Shown: positions 28,106 to 38,060, counted from the first letter of the stretch. The stretch: 64,000 nt of DNA from Clostridia bacterium UC5.1-1E11 (GCA_001305115.1 BCAA01000003.1:124001-188000); one strand, 5' to 3'. Translations and numbers: made by a program. The notes: generated by a model from the letters alone, not told the origin.

Positions 28106-28281
28106 GAAAAAAGCCCCGCGGCAAATGCCACGGGGCCCCAATACGCATGATGCGCGGTTCTTCTTCCATCCGGACTATACCGTCGGCTTTGGGATCACAC
28201 CAAAATCAGCTTTCGCTCGCGGGCTTGTCGGCTAAAACGCCGCATTACCGCCGGTGGGGAATTGCACCCCGCCCCGAAGAC
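28106..28281 (-). promoter_or_regulatory. FMN riboswitch (RFN element) of ribU
   Basis: On the minus strand the aptamer (about 28281-28159) shows GGGGCGGGGTGCAATTCCC, ACCGGCGGT, AGCCCGCGAGC, GGTGTGATCCCAAAGCCGAC and AGTCCGGATGGAAGAAGA, the conserved RFN core. A terminator hairpin GGGGCCCCGTGGC/GCCGCGGGGC with T6 follows at 28106-28136. FMN should shut off ribU. Confidence 0.97.
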
Positions 28282-28300
28282 AGCTCTTAAATTTGTTAAT

Positions 28301-28329
28301 AGTATAACACTCTCCCCAACGCCTGTCAA
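28301..28329 (-). promoter_or_regulatory. Promoter of the ribU riboswitch transcript
   Basis: TTGACA (28329-28324) and TATACT (28306-28301) with 17-base spacing, directly upstream of the FMN aptamer. Confidence 0.85.
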
Positions 28330-28375
28330 TCCACAGAAACATATTTTTCCGGAATGTTCTGCGCGACCATCTGCT

Positions 28376-29646
28376 CTATGTACGAGAGGCTAAAATGGAA
28401 TCATATTGCCGAACCCCGTGTTGTTCTGCCAACGCAGCGGAATACTGCGAAAGGGGATAAATCGTTATATCCCGGAAATTCGCCCCATAATGGGTAACTA
28501 TGGGGACAAAATCGACATCGGATACCGCCGTTTCTCCACTTTCCAGATTCTTTTCCACGGTTACTTTGAGCATCCCACCCACCATGCTCAAGGCGCGGTC
28601 CTGCGCGGACACAAAATTTCCCAGGGCATAAGCCACTGGACATTGCGCTCCGTCCGACGCACGTTTCAGCATCACGACGGGTTGTAACGTATGGGCGTGG
28701 TTGCCGATCACCAAATCGGCCCCCCAGTCCACCAGGTTTTGCGCGAGTTCCTCCTGTTTCTTCGTTGGAACATGTGTATACTCTTCCCCCCAATGTGCAG
28801 ACACCACTACAATGTCCGCCATAGAATCCGCCTTTTGCACAAGATGCTCCAGTTCTTCCGTCTCGCTGGTCAAAAGGACATGGTAAGGGGAGTCCTTTGG
28901 TAGATATAGGCCATTTGTCATCTCTGTTACGCCGATATGCGCAGTTGTAATCCCATTGCGCTCTACAATCCGGATGTTTTCCAAATCTTTATCGCTTCGG
29001 TATGCGCCGACCACTGCCACTTTCTTGGTGTCCCAATAATCCAGCGTAGCGCGCAGACCCTCTTCTCCTTGATCCAAGATATGATTATTCGCATGATTGA
29101 CGACATCGAAGCCAACCCGTACCAATTCATCCCCCAACTGCGTCGGCGAATTGAAGCGAGGATACCCGGAGAGCGGCCGAACAGCTCCCGCTAAAGGTGT
29201 TTCCTGATTGATAATGGCGATGTCTGCCTGCTCGATATACGGTGCTACCCGCGCATATACTGGGGAAAAATCGTATCCGGTTCCACCTGTGCGACGGCTA
29301 GCTTGCTTATAAATGCCATCGTGAATTAGGTTGTCACCCACTCCCAGGATGGTGATGGAGGCTATCTCTGGCTCTGACGAGGGTGCACTGTCCGAGGGCT
29401 TGTCCAAGGAAGGCGAGGGCTGTGCCCCCCACTCCGGCACGGATGGTTTCTCTTTCGCTTCCCCTTGCGAGGAACCCATCTGCGGAACCGGTTCCATATG
29501 TTCCATCCGTCCTGCCGCAGGCATGAGAAGTAACATCGCGGTGCACAACATCACAGCGAAACCAGCGGTCGATATGCGCAGGATGACTGTCTCTAAACGC
29601 ACAGGTTTTACGCGAGGCCTTTTTGGTAATGTCTTGCCTTCCTCAT
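28376..29646 (-). CDS. CapA family metallophosphatase-like protein (N-terminal frameshift)
   Basis: A membrane-anchored CapA/PgsA-like protein, about 423 residues if repaired. One N-terminal helix (TAGFAVMLCTAMLLLMP) and a Pro/Ser-rich linker precede the CapA domain, with GVGDNLIHDG, INQETPL, NHANNHILDQG, SAHWGEEY and GNHAHTLQP as the metal-site motifs. The open frame reaches ATG 29710, but the best ribosome site (GGAGG) serves ATG 29646 in another frame (MRKARHYQ); one extra T at the T5 run 29620-29624 joins the two. No other polyglutamate genes are nearby, so substrate and role are open. Confidence 0.85.
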
Positions 29647-29857
29647 ATCCGTTCCTCCATCCACATAACTCTTCCACTTCTATTGTAAAGCAGGGCTCCT
29701 TTTGCCCCATAGGTCTTTATACAAAGATTATACAACAAAAAGCCGTATGGAGCTATGAAAACCGTAGGACGGATTCTGACAGAAAAGGCCGCTGTAGAAC
29801 AATAACCACAGCGGCTTTAGCAATCCTTCCATATATTCCGGCAAAGTCCCAAAAAGA

Positions 29858-30315
29858 TTACTCCGGATAAACCAGCTTTCGCTCATCCCAGCCTTCTATG
29901 ATGGTCAAGAATTCTTGTGCTTCCTTCTTCGCACCTTCCAGATCATGTTCCAAATAGTTCCCACATTCCTTGGCAGTCGCTCCTGGAACCTCTCCATCAT
30001 ATTGGGCAATCTGCTGGAAAATCGAACGAACCAGGCGTACCGCGTCCGCCTCTTCCATGTCGCGGAGCAAAAATAGCATCCGGTCCGGCAGCCCATTGGC
30101 CCAAAATAGATGACATGATCTTTCCATTCTGAATTGCGGGCAAAGGTTGCAAACAGATGCTCCAATGTGTGTAGCGCTCCGTTCTCGATATAGGGCGGTG
30201 TGTTTGGCCGGCGCATCCGGATGTCATATGTCTTGACATCGCCGTCGATACGGGAAAGATAGATCCCTGGAACCAACCGATCGTGGTCGATACAGAAACT
30301 TGCAATTCTGTCCAT
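29858..30315 (-). CDS. luxS: S-ribosylhomocysteine lyase LuxS (one frameshift)
   Basis: Cleaves S-ribosylhomocysteine to homocysteine and the AI-2 precursor, recycling spent SAM. Zinc ligands HTLEH (residues 49-53) and the later ECGNY cysteine are present, as is the catalytic Cys in GPMGCRTG. After GCYF the frame fails; one extra T at the run read at 30073-30069 continues as LLRDMEEADAVRL and GEVPGATAKECGNYLEHDLEGAKKE to the end. Start ATG 30315 is chosen over a longer frame by homology. Complete when repaired (~152 residues). Confidence 0.92.
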
Positions 30316-30382
30316 TTCATTTCCTCCATAACTCTGCAAAATAATAACACAAATTCTTTTTATCCATCCTCAAAGGAACGAT

Positions 30383-31249
30383 TTACAAACATATCCTATA
30401 GCGTTTCCCCAGAAAAAAGCTCTTAATTTGCTCCAAAGCTTCTACAATGGAACGTTCATAAACATCCAAAAAACTCTCGTTGTTCTCTCTTCCATCCTCT
30501 GGTGAACGCCATGTCTGTAATAGAGTGTTCGCATAATCGAAGTCATCCCCCTCTCCCACGCCACGAATATGACAGGATAGAGTATGCTTTCCGCCGTGCT
30601 TCTTCTCCCACCGTTCCACCAACGGCTTTTTCAAGCTGGTGTGGTCATTGAGCCACCCCATAGCAGTCCGGGCATCCTTCACCGCCTGTTCTACCAATGG
30701 CAGCGCATGCGAGACCCCAAACCGTACATGTAATAAAAACGCATAGAGAGAAACGATCTCTGCTTGTACCTTTTGATTTTTGGGAAGGGTCTTTTTTAAG
30801 GAGAACTCAATCGGAAGAGCCCCCGCTTCATAGCGCAGAAGGACAACATCCAACGCCGACTCCATCTCATGATGGGCAATTTGTGCATCCTGATCGGGCT
30901 GTATCTTTAAAAGCTCTCGCGCCTGTGCCTCTATAAACGGATGGCAAATTCGATCTGCCGCGTAATGGCAGAGGAATCCTGCAATACAGCTCCACACACA
31001 TTCCGACGGATGCGCTTCACCGTATTCATGCAGGATAGAAACTGTCCGCGAAACCGACTCTTGATGCAACCGTTCGCCAAAGGAAGAGAGGCTTTCCCCT
31101 TTCTGCCAAGGAAGCGCCCGATGGTAAAAAAGAAGATCCGGTCCCTGAGCCCCCCATAAAAATGCGTCGCGTTCCACCTCCGTATGGTTCGGTTTCCAAA
31201 GCTCCAACACGCGCAAGGCGTGATAATAATGGGTAATTGCGGCAGGCAT
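30383..31249 (-). CDS. Zinc-dependent phospholipase C-like protein
   Basis: A 288-residue protein of the zinc-dependent phospholipase C/nuclease P1-like fold, cytoplasmic-looking (no signal peptide). Metal-ligand type positions are seen in ITHYYHA, GAQGPDLLFYH, LCHYAADRICHPFI and AHHEMESALD. Many Clostridia carry such a non-secreted homologue; its substrate is unknown. A terminator separates it from the ABC transporter operon upstream and luxS follows downstream after a gap of about 70 bases. Confidence 0.8.
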   Translation of the reverse strand: MPAAITHYYHALRVLELWKPNHTEVERDAFLWGAQGPDLLFYHRALPWQKGESLSSFGERLHQESVSRTVSILHEYGEAHPSECVWSCIAGFLCHYAADRICHPFIEAQARELLKIQPDQDAQIAHHEMESALDVVLLRYEAGALPIEFSLKKTLPKNQKVQAEIVSLYAFLLHVRFGVSHALPLVEQAVKDARTAMGWLNDHTSLKKPLVERWEKKHGGKHTLSCHIRGVGEGDDFDYANTLLQTWRSPEDGRENNESFLDVYERSIVEALEQIKSFFLGKRYRICL

Positions 31250-31285
31250 ATCATCCCTCGCTTTCTAAAAGTTCATTTCCAGCAA

Positions 31286-31321
31286 AAAATGAGAGGCCCC
31301 TGTTGGGTTGCCTCTCATTTT
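31286..31321 (-). terminator. Terminator of the amino-acid ABC operon
   Basis: AAAATGAGAGGC (31286-31297) pairs with GCCTCTCATTTT (31310-31321); A/T tracts flank both sides. It lies 20 bases past the ATPase stop. Confidence 0.85.
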
Positions 31322-31340
31322 ATCACACTTAAAATTCATT

Positions 31341-32075
31341 TTAAAGGACCTTGGACAAAAAGTCCTGTAGACGCGGATTTTTGGGATGATCGAAAAACTC
31401 GTCCGGTTTGGCCTCTTCCAAAACAAGCCCCTCGTCCATAAAGAGGACGCGCGTGGCAACCTCGCGTGCAAAGTTCATCTCATGGGTAACAACTACCATG
31501 GTCATCCCCTCGTGAGCCAGCTCTTTCATCACCTGGAGCACCTCTCCGACCATTTCCGGGTCCAGGGCGCTGGTCGGCTCATCAAAGAGCATAACATCCG
31601 GCTCCATAGCCAACGCACGTACAATCGCAATGCGCTGCTGCTGGCCGCCGGAAAGCTGGGAGGGATAGGCATTTGCCTTATCCTGTAAACCAATGCGCTT
31701 TAGCAACTGCATGGCCTTATCTTCCGCCTCTTTCTCGGACTTCAGCTTCAATGTTACAGGCGCAAGGGTAATGTTCTTCAAAACCGACAGATGGGGAAAC
31801 AGATTAAAATGCTGAAACACCATGCCCATTTTCCGGCGAAGCTGATCTACGTCGCAACCAGGCGCATTGATCTGTGTTCCTTCAAACCAGACTTCCCCGC
31901 CTGTCGGCATCTCCAACAGATTCAAACAACGGAGAAAGGTACTTTTTCCGGAACCGGACGGTCCGACAACAACCACCTTTTCTCCCTTCTGGATCTCTTG
32001 GTTGATCCCCTTGAGCACCTGAAGGTCGCCCCTTTGGGTGTGGAACGTCTTTTCCAAATTCTTAACGCTTATCAC
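31341..32075 (-). CDS. Polar amino-acid ABC transporter ATP-binding protein
   Basis: A 244-residue ATPase of the GlnQ/PAAT family. Walker A is GPSGSGKST, the signature LSGGQQQR, and Walker [13 protein letters not shown], followed by the switch histidine region VVTHEM. It overlaps the permease gene by 14 bases and is the last gene of an SBP-permease-ATPase operon. Specificity for a polar amino acid is by family. Confidence 0.95.
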   Translation of the reverse strand: MISVKNLEKTFHTQRGDLQVLKGINQEIQKGEKVVVVGPSGSGKSTFLRCLNLLEMPTGGEVWFEGTQINAPGCDVDQLRRKMGMVFQHFNLFPHLSVLKNITLAPVTLKLKSEKEAEDKAMQLLKRIGLQDKANAYPSQLSGGQQQRIAIVRALAMEPDVMLFDEPTSALDPEMVGEVLQVMKELAHEGMTMVVVTHEMNFAREVATRVLFMDEGLVLEEAKPDEFFDHPKNPRLQDFLSKVL

Positions 32076-32787
32076 TCTGGTGCAACCTCCTTTCGAGCTT
32101 GGACAGACACATGGTCAACAAAATTACCAACACCAGATAGATTGCCGCCACTAAGAACAAGGGCATGAACGCATCGTATGTAATGCTGCGGATAATGTCG
32201 CCGCCCTTGGTCAAATCCTGAATGCCGACATAACCTGCGATAGAAGTCTCCTTCAAAAGGGCAATAAACTCGTTGAAAACCGCTGGCGCAACATTTTTAA
32301 ATGCCTGGGGCAGAACAATCTTGCTCATGGTTGTCCGGCTGTTTAAGCCGAGCGAACGTCCTGCCTCGATCTGGCCGCGGTCCACAGACTGAATACCGCT
32401 GCGGATTACTTCCGCGACATAAGCGCCGGAGTTGATACCGAACGCCAACATCGCCACCAAAAGGGTTTCGCCGCTGGCAAAAATAAAATACACCATAATC
32501 ATCAACTGAACCAACACAGGGGTTCCGCGGATGACCGTCAGATACAAGCCGCAGATTTTATTGAGAATCCGCAACTTTTTGGGGTTATTCTGATGTGTGA
32601 TGCGCACTAAGGCGACCAATGTCCCCAGGATAATACCGATGATAACCGCCACTAGGGTAATCACCACTGTATTGGCAAATCCCTGCACGATGTACATATA
32701 CCGGTCTTTTAAAATAAAATCGTCATAGAACTGCTGGCCTAAATCAGAGAAAAAGGACAGCGGAACCGATGCAAAGAGCGTCTGCAT
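32062..32787 (-). CDS. Polar amino-acid ABC transporter permease
   Basis: A 241-residue inner-membrane permease of the HisM/GlnP type with about five helices. The characteristic segments are [27 protein letters not shown] and the cytoplasmic EAA-type loop [10 protein letters not shown]...[13 protein letters not shown]. It lies between the substrate-binding protein and ATPase genes; the 92-base gap to the former contains a hairpin. Confidence 0.95.
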   Translation of the reverse strand: MQTLFASVPLSFFSDLGQQFYDDFILKDRYMYIVQGFANTVVITLVAVIIGIILGTLVALVRITHQNNPKKLRILNKICGLYLTVIRGTPVLVQLMIMVYFIFASGETLLVAMLAFGINSGAYVAEVIRSGIQSVDRGQIEAGRSLGLNSRTTMSKIVLPQAFKNVAPAVFNEFIALLKETSIAGYVGIQDLTKGGDIIRSITYDAFMPLFLVAAIYLVLVILLTMCLSKLERRLHQSDKR

Positions 32788-32810
32788 GCCAACCTCCCCA
32801 TAAAACAGAA

Positions 32811-32831
32811 GCAGGCAGAAAAACTGCCTGC
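32811..32831 (-). terminator. Intercistronic hairpin in the ABC operon
   Basis: GCAGGCAG (32811-32818) pairs with CTGCCTGC (32824-32831) around A5/T5. It lies between the binding protein and permease genes and probably limits read-through or stabilises the 5' message, giving more binding protein than permease. Confidence 0.65.
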
Positions 32832-32879
32832 CCCCAAAAGGGTCCGGCGGCTCTTCTGCTGCCTATCATTTGTTTGATT

Positions 32880-33665
32880 TTATTCTGCGCTGATGTACTT
32901 GCCGACGATCTCGTCCATCTCGCCGCTATCCTGCATCTCTTTGAGGACTTCATTGACCATCTTTTGCAGTTCAGTGCTTCCTTTGGGCATAGCGATGGCG
33001 TATTCCTCGCTTGTGAGCGCTTCGTCCAGCTTCTTTACCTTATCACTGTTCTTTTCCACAAGCTTTTCCGCCGGGAAATTGTCGATGACCACCGCGTCGA
33101 TGCGTCCTGCAATCAGATCGGAAACCGCTTCCATCCCCTTGCTATAGCGCTTGACTTCCGCTACCGTAATATCGTTCTCGCCATCTTCATTGGTGCAATA
33201 CTTGTCGCCCGTAGTGCCCAACTGAACGCCAACCGTTTTACCGTTCAAATCGGTTCGAGAAACAATGTCGCTGTCGTTGGCAACAATGATCGCCTGAGAA
33301 GCGTTAAAATACGGATCTGAAAAATCCACATTCTTTTTACGGTCTTCATCTGCTGTCATACCAGCGGCCACAATGTCCGCTTTGCCAGACTGCAACGCGG
33401 TAATCAAAGTGTCAAATGCAATATCGCTGACTTCCAGCTCAACCCCCAGTTTTTCTGCGATCTTTTGGGAAATTTCAATGTCGATTCCAACGACTTCGTC
33501 GCCGTCTTTGAACTCAAATGGCTCAAATTCTGCATTGGTCGCCATAACCAGCTTTCCAGCATTCTGAATGTCCTCCGGTGTCTTGGCCTTGCTGCCACAA
33601 GCAGCCATCGGGACCATCATCGCTGCTGCCAGAAGGAATGCCAAAATCTTCTTCCCTGTTTTCAT
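32880..33665 (-). CDS. Polar amino-acid ABC transporter substrate-binding lipoprotein
   Basis: A 261-residue lipoprotein: lysine-rich N-terminus, hydrophobic stretch and lipobox-like MAAC at about residues 20-23, followed by a periplasmic-binding-protein type 3 domain (GKLVMATNAEFEPFEF, VGIDIEISQKIAEKLG, FDTLITALQSGKADIV). GGGGGT before ATG 33665 decides the start. Lipid attachment would depend on Lgt encoded at 9.5 kb. First gene of the transporter operon. Confidence 0.94.
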   Translation of the reverse strand: MKTGKKILAFLLAAAMMVPMAACGSKAKTPEDIQNAGKLVMATNAEFEPFEFKDGDEVVGIDIEISQKIAEKLGVELEVSDIAFDTLITALQSGKADIVAAGMTADEDRKKNVDFSDPYFNASQAIIVANDSDIVSRTDLNGKTVGVQLGTTGDKYCTNEDGENDITVAEVKRYSKGMEAVSDLIAGRIDAVVIDNFPAEKLVEKNSDKVKKLDEALTSEEYAIAMPKGSTELQKMVNEVLKEMQDSGEMDEIVGKYISAE

Positions 33666-33751
33666 AAATCGTACCCCCAAATTTTATACTGTACCTTCTT
33701 CACCATTCTATAGCATAAATATTCATATTTCAAGCATATTTATGCGACCTT

Positions 33752-34681
33752 CTAAAATTCGTAAAACCTGTCAACTTCACGCGCATCGCCGGAAAGGTTT
33801 TGTGGAAATTGCAAGCCACAAATCTCCAAAAGTGTACAAAAATCCCTTGGAAGCGGCGCAATGATGCACCTGTCCTTTCCCGTCACTGGATGTCGAAAAG
33901 AGGCTTGCACACAATGCAATGCCTGCCGGTCGATGTATATCCGGCTTCCACCGTACAGATCGTCCCCCGCCAAGGGATTTCCCCTGTGCGCCATATGTAC
34001 ACGGATTTGGTGCGTCCTACCGGTTTCCAGGCGAAAGGCCAAAAGCGTGTGGCTCTGTGAGTGGCACAATGTGCGCCAGTGTGTTACAGCGCGAATCCCA
34101 TCTCTGCACACGCAACGCTGGATGGTGTGACCCGGCAGCCGTTCAATTGGCCCATCCTCAGTCCCACTTCCCTCTAACACCCCTTCACAAACCGCCAAGT
34201 AAACTTTAGAGATACCCTGTGCCAAACGTGCCGCTGCATAAGGATTTTTTGCCAAGACCAGAACCCCGGTGGTGTCCCGGTCCAGCCGGTAAATCGGGCG
34301 AAACGCCAAGGATTCGCCCTTTCTCTGAAAATACGCCGCAACAGCATTGGCCAAGCTATCCCGGGCATGTCCAAACGAGGGATGCACCGGCATACCGGTC
34401 GGTTTGTCAACTGCCAGCAGATCGCTGTCTTCATAGAGGGGAACCAATGGGAGATCCACAGGTTCCGGAGCAGCAGAATCCTCTGGAAGCATCAACTGTA
34501 CTCGATCCCCTACCTGTAAGATCTTCCGCACGGTCGCATGAGCGCCATTTACGGTGATTCCCAGTGGTTCCTTCTTTAAATCTGTCAGAAGCCGTGCAGA
34601 TACCCCACAAAAATGGCGTAAAAATCCTTTAAGCTGTGCATCTCCGTATTCCGCTGGCACCGTAAACGTCAGCTTTCTCAT
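33752..34681 (-). CDS. RluA family pseudouridine synthase
   Basis: A 309-residue enzyme converting uridine to pseudouridine in rRNA or tRNA. An N-terminal S4-like region precedes the catalytic domain, with the active-site motif YRLDRDTTGVLVLAKN and the downstream TGRTHQIRVHMAHRGNPLAGDDLYG signature, seen here in shorter pieces. RluD-like by form, exact target unknown. It follows ilvE, separated by a terminator. Confidence 0.93.
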   Translation of the reverse strand: MRKLTFTVPAEYGDAQLKGFLRHFCGVSARLLTDLKKEPLGITVNGAHATVRKILQVGDRVQLMLPEDSAAPEPVDLPLVPLYEDSDLLAVDKPTGMPVHPSFGHARDSLANAVAAYFQRKGESLAFRPIYRLDRDTTGVLVLAKNPYAAARLAQGISKVYLAVCEGVLEGSGTEDGPIERLPGHTIQRCVCRDGIRAVTHWRTLCHSQSHTLLAFRLETGRTHQIRVHMAHRGNPLAGDDLYGGSRIYIDRQALHCVQASFRHPVTGKDRCIIAPLPRDFCTLLEICGLQFPQNLSGDAREVDRFYEF

Positions 34682-34706
34682 AGAACCTCCCTGCGGGCAA
34701 AGAAAA

Positions 34707-34743
34707 AGAGCGGAGGCAAAATCCTTCCGCGTGCCGCCGCTCT
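34707..34743 (-). terminator. Terminator of ilvE
   Basis: AGAGCGG / CCGCTCT with an inner pairing and T5 plus further T residues on the minus strand, 16 bases past the ilvE stop. Confidence 0.7.
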
Positions 34744-34758
34744 GTTCCGCAAATGCAC

Positions 34759-35829
34759 TTATTTTACTTCGACCGTCCAGCCGAACTCATCCTTTAGTTT
34801 TCCCCACTGAATGCCAGTCAGTGTGTCATACAACTTCTGTGAAAGCGGTCCGATCTCGCCATGGTTGATCTCCATAATATCATCGCCCCATTTTAAATGG
34901 CCGATCGGAGAAATGACAGCTGCAGTCCCCGTGCCAAACGCCTCTTTCAGACGGCCTTGTGCCGCTGCATCTGCAACCTCCTGGATCGAAAGCTTCCGTT
35001 CAGAAACCTTCAGCCCCCAGGACTTTAACATATCGATGCAGGACATGCGCGTGATACCGGACAAAATCGAGCCTTGCAAGGCCGGCGTAACCACTTCGTC
35101 GTCAATTACAAAGAATACGTTCATGGTCCCCACTTCTTCGATGTACTTACGTTCCACACCGTCGAGCCAAAGCACCTGGGTATAATCCTGTTTCTCCGCC
35201 TCATCCTGTGCCTTAAGAGAAGCTGCATAGTTGCCTGCTGTCTTTGTAAAGCCCATACCACCGCGTACTGCACGGACATAATTGGTCTCTACATAAATTT
35301 TTACGGGATCGAGCCCTTCTGGATAATAAGCGCCAACCGGGCTGCAGATCACCATAAACAGCAGGTGACGCGCCGGATGTACGCCGATGTGCGGATCTAC
35401 GCCAATGATAAATGGACGAATGTACAAGGATGTCCCTTCTTCACTGGGAATCCAATCCTTTTCAATGGAAACCAGCTTTTCAATTGCTGCCTTTGCCAAT
35501 TCCTCATCAATCAGCGGAATGCACAGACGTTCATTGGAGACATTCAAACGGGCCATGTTTTTATCCGGGCGGAACAGCAAAATTCTGCCATCCTGCGCGC
35601 GATAAGCCTTCATCCCCTCAAATACGGATTGGCCATAGTGAAGGCACATAGCGGAGGGGTCCATTTCAATCGGCCCATATGGAACGATGCGGGGATCGTG
35701 CCAACCTTGCCCCTCGTCGTAGTTCATTAAAAACATGTGGTCGGTAAAAATGGTTCCGAACGGAAGGGGCGCGCCCGGAGCCGGCTTTTGTTTGGGATGT
35801 TTTGTAAGTTCCACTCTGATTTCCTGCAT
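34759..35829 (-). CDS. ilvE: Branched-chain amino-acid aminotransferase
   Basis: A 356-residue class IV PLP aminotransferase that interconverts Leu, Ile, Val and their keto acids. The PLP lysine is in GGMGFTKTAGNYAASL, and the C-terminal AFGTGTAAVISPIG binds the phosphate. Length fits the eukaryote-like/group II BCAT form (~355 residues) rather than the ~310-residue form. It stands alone; no T-box leader was recognised upstream. Confidence 0.95.
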   Translation of the reverse strand: MQEIRVELTKHPKQKPAPGAPLPFGTIFTDHMFLMNYDEGQGWHDPRIVPYGPIEMDPSAMCLHYGQSVFEGMKAYRAQDGRILLFRPDKNMARLNVSNERLCIPLIDEELAKAAIEKLVSIEKDWIPSEEGTSLYIRPFIIGVDPHIGVHPARHLLFMVICSPVGAYYPEGLDPVKIYVETNYVRAVRGGMGFTKTAGNYAASLKAQDEAEKQDYTQVLWLDGVERKYIEEVGTMNVFFVIDDEVVTPALQGSILSGITRMSCIDMLKSWGLKVSERKLSIQEVADAAAQGRLKEAFGTGTAAVISPIGHLKWGDDIMEINHGEIGPLSQKLYDTLTGIQWGKLKDEFGWTVEVK

Positions 35830-36043
35830 GGTAAATGCCCTCTTTCTGATTATTCCTGCTTATTGTACCATCATTTTTCAGGGATTTCAAGTTATTAGCG
35901 CGCGAAAGGCATAGCCAAAATCCCCACACATTTGACAGGATATTTCTCACTTTTTAGAAATACTACCAAAATTTTCTGCCTGTAACCGTCAAAAGGAGCA
36001 TCCTGCTGTTTGGGGCGTTGATCCCCTGTTTTGCACAGGAATA

Positions 36044-37390
36044 TCAGAAGTCCTGCATAAAGTGAATCTCATGATTGCGCAATCCTTTGGGATAACGGTT
36101 TTTTAATCGTCCCCCGGAACATTTTCCAAATCCAGTCACAATGCCGTCAACAGCCACACCGGTATATCCCTTCAACGACTCCGGCACATCCAGTTCTTCT
36201 CCGTGGAGAAATGCCGCAATCTGGGGTCCTTCATGCGTCAGTTCTAAAACATTGCACAGAGATTCTGGCCTCGCGGCCATAAACGCTGCGTGTGCAGGTT
36301 CGATACGCTTTTGATAAGTTCCCAACAATACGCCGGCACGCAGGACGCCAAGTCCTTTCATCTGCGGTAACCCATCTGGAAGCAACAGCAAATTGTCCCC
36401 AATCTGTTCCAATACTCCCGACGGCATCTGCTTGTACAGCATTTCACAGCATGCTTTCGCCAATTCACTGGGCTTTGCATAATTGTACGGCGATGGAGTA
36501 TTCCCATTCTCCGATAGGCGTTGCAACTTTGCCACAAAATGTCCCTCGCCGCCATCCATGGGAAAAATTCTCCGCGTCTGTGGAATACTTCCCGGCCGGC
36601 CAAAGGAAACGCCGCAGTCTAACAACGCAAAATCTGGACGCTTTTTCAAGAAGGCTTCAACCACCCCTTCGTTTTCTTCAAAGGAAAACGTACAGGTCGA
36701 ATAGACTAAAATTCCCCCTTCACGCAACGCTTGAGAAGCTGTTTCCAAGATAGCCAGCTGGCGGATAGCACACATCTTTACATGTTCTGGGCTCCATTCT
36801 TGTATCGCCCGCTCGTCCCGCCGGAACATTCCCTCTCCCGAACAAGGGGCGTCGACTAAAACCTTATCAAAAAAGCCTTCCAATGCATCACAAAGAGTTT
36901 CGGGCCGGCAACAGGAGACCACGGCATTGCGCACCCCCATCCGCTCGATATTGGATAGAAGCACATTCGCTCGATTCCGCACGACTTCATTGCTCCAAAG
37001 CAACCCCTGCCCTGCCAATAAAGTGGCAATTTGGGTCGATTTTCCCCCGGGAGCCGCACAGAGATCCAATACCCGGTCGCCTGGCTGCGGCGACAGCACT
37101 GTAACCGCGGAAGCTGCCGAGGGCTCCTGCACGTAAAATGCCCCCGCATGATGGAACGGTAAGGCGCCAAGGTGTTCCACTCCCTCCGGGATATAATAAG
37201 AGAGCGGCGAAAATGGAGCGGTCGTGATCGAGAACGGCAAAGCCGCATGCAAACGTTCTTCCTCACACTTTTCGATATTTAAGCGGATTCCTCTCCGATA
37301 GGACTGCTCATAACAGGCAAGAAACGCAGGATATTCTCCACCCAGCATGTCCTGCATCCGTTCGCAAAAGGCCAGCGGCAATGTCGTCAT
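36044..37390 (-). CDS. RsmF/RsmB-like rRNA m5C methyltransferase
   Basis: A 448-residue NOP2/Sun-family enzyme. The SAM-binding segment LDLCAAPGGKSTQ and the two catalytic cysteine motifs DAPCSGEGMFRRDE and STCTFSFEENE are present. The C-terminal extension (VAVDGIVTGFGKCSGGRLKNRYPKG region) matches the RsmF/YebU type, which methylates 16S rRNA. It overlaps the upstream CPCC-protein gene by four bases. Confidence 0.92.
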   Translation of the reverse strand: MTTLPLAFCERMQDMLGGEYPAFLACYEQSYRRGIRLNIEKCEEERLHAALPFSITTAPFSPLSYYIPEGVEHLGALPFHHAGAFYVQEPSAASAVTVLSPQPGDRVLDLCAAPGGKSTQIATLLAGQGLLWSNEVVRNRANVLLSNIERMGVRNAVVSCCRPETLCDALEGFFDKVLVDAPCSGEGMFRRDERAIQEWSPEHVKMCAIRQLAILETASQALREGGILVYSTCTFSFEENEGVVEAFLKKRPDFALLDCGVSFGRPGSIPQTRRIFPMDGGEGHFVAKLQRLSENGNTPSPYNYAKPSELAKACCEMLYKQMPSGVLEQIGDNLLLLPDGLPQMKGLGVLRAGVLLGTYQKRIEPAHAAFMAARPESLCNVLELTHEGPQIAAFLHGEELDVPESLKGYTGVAVDGIVTGFGKCSGGRLKNRYPKGLRNHEIHFMQDF

Positions 37391-37749
37391 GTCGAATTCT
37401 TCCCTTCTTCAAAATGATTTTCAAAGTCTTCTTGTTCTTCCTTCGTTGGCAAGCGGCAGTATCGCTTCAATCTCGGTAAGACGGCACCATATGTTTTGTA
37501 GTTATTCCTGGCCGCTTTCAGCGACAAACCGTGGTTCTCGTCGCTTGGTTCCTCTTCTCCAGACAAAAACACGTCGATCTCCCAATAACAGATTGGACAA
37601 ATATAAGCGATTGCGTCCCCGTTATTTGGAATTGTCCGGTACCCACAGCAGGGACAGGGCGAACCGTTTTTCACAATCAGAGGCTCTTGACTTTCTGTAT
37701 TTACTCTACCATTTCGATCCGGAAGGAAAAAATCCTTTGTCCTTTTCAA
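37387..37749 (-). CDS. CPCC cysteine-rich zinc protein
   Basis: A 120-residue protein with CPCCGYRT and a later CPICYWE pair, a likely zinc-binding module of the CPCC domain family. The function of the family is not established. A four-base overlap with the methyltransferase gene suggests coupling. No signal peptide or membrane helix. Confidence 0.8.
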   Translation of the reverse strand: MKRTKDFFLPDRNGRVNTESQEPLIVKNGSPCPCCGYRTIPNNGDAIAYICPICYWEIDVFLSGEEEPSDENHGLSLKAARNNYKTYGAVLPRLKRYCRLPTKEEQEDFENHFEEGKNST

Positions 37750-37859
37750 GATGATCGTCCCCTTCCCTTCTCCTTAAGAGGAATGTATTTTTTAAATAGA
37801 AAATCGCATAATTCTCCCTTGCAAAACCAATAATAACAACGCAAAGGGGGTGAATACAA

Positions 37860-38060
37860 ATGAACAGCAATTACAATAACAGCCAGAACAGTTCCCAGAA
37901 TCGTTCCAGCCAGAACAGCACACAGAACAATTCTCAGAACCGTTCCAGCCAGAACGCTAAGAACAGCACACAGAATCGCACCAGCTCCAACAGCCAGAAC
38001 TGCAAGAACAGCACCAATCAGTGCAGCAGTCAGAATAACAGCCAGAATAGCCACAACTAA
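37860..38060 (+). CDS. Asn/Ser/Gln-rich 66-residue protein
   Basis: A low-complexity peptide in which 51 of 66 residues are Asn, Ser or Gln (21/19/11), with a few Arg/Lys/Thr and two Cys (48, 55). The SQN-type unit recurs throughout. AAAGGGGGTG lies eight bases before ATG 37860 and a terminator follows, so it looks like a genuine single gene on the opposite strand from its neighbours. No family recognised; a disordered or coat/matrix-like role is speculation. The antisense hydrophobic frame lacks a ribosome site. Confidence 0.65.
   Translation: MNSNYNNSQNSSQNRSSQNSTQNNSQNRSSQNAKNSTQNRTSSNSQNCKNSTNQCSSQNNSQNSHN

Noticed and set aside
28376-29710. Start of the CapA-like gene at ATG 29710
   Set aside because: The first ~28 codons look non-protein-like and lack a ribosome site; ATG 29646 with GGAGG and one repaired base is a better start.
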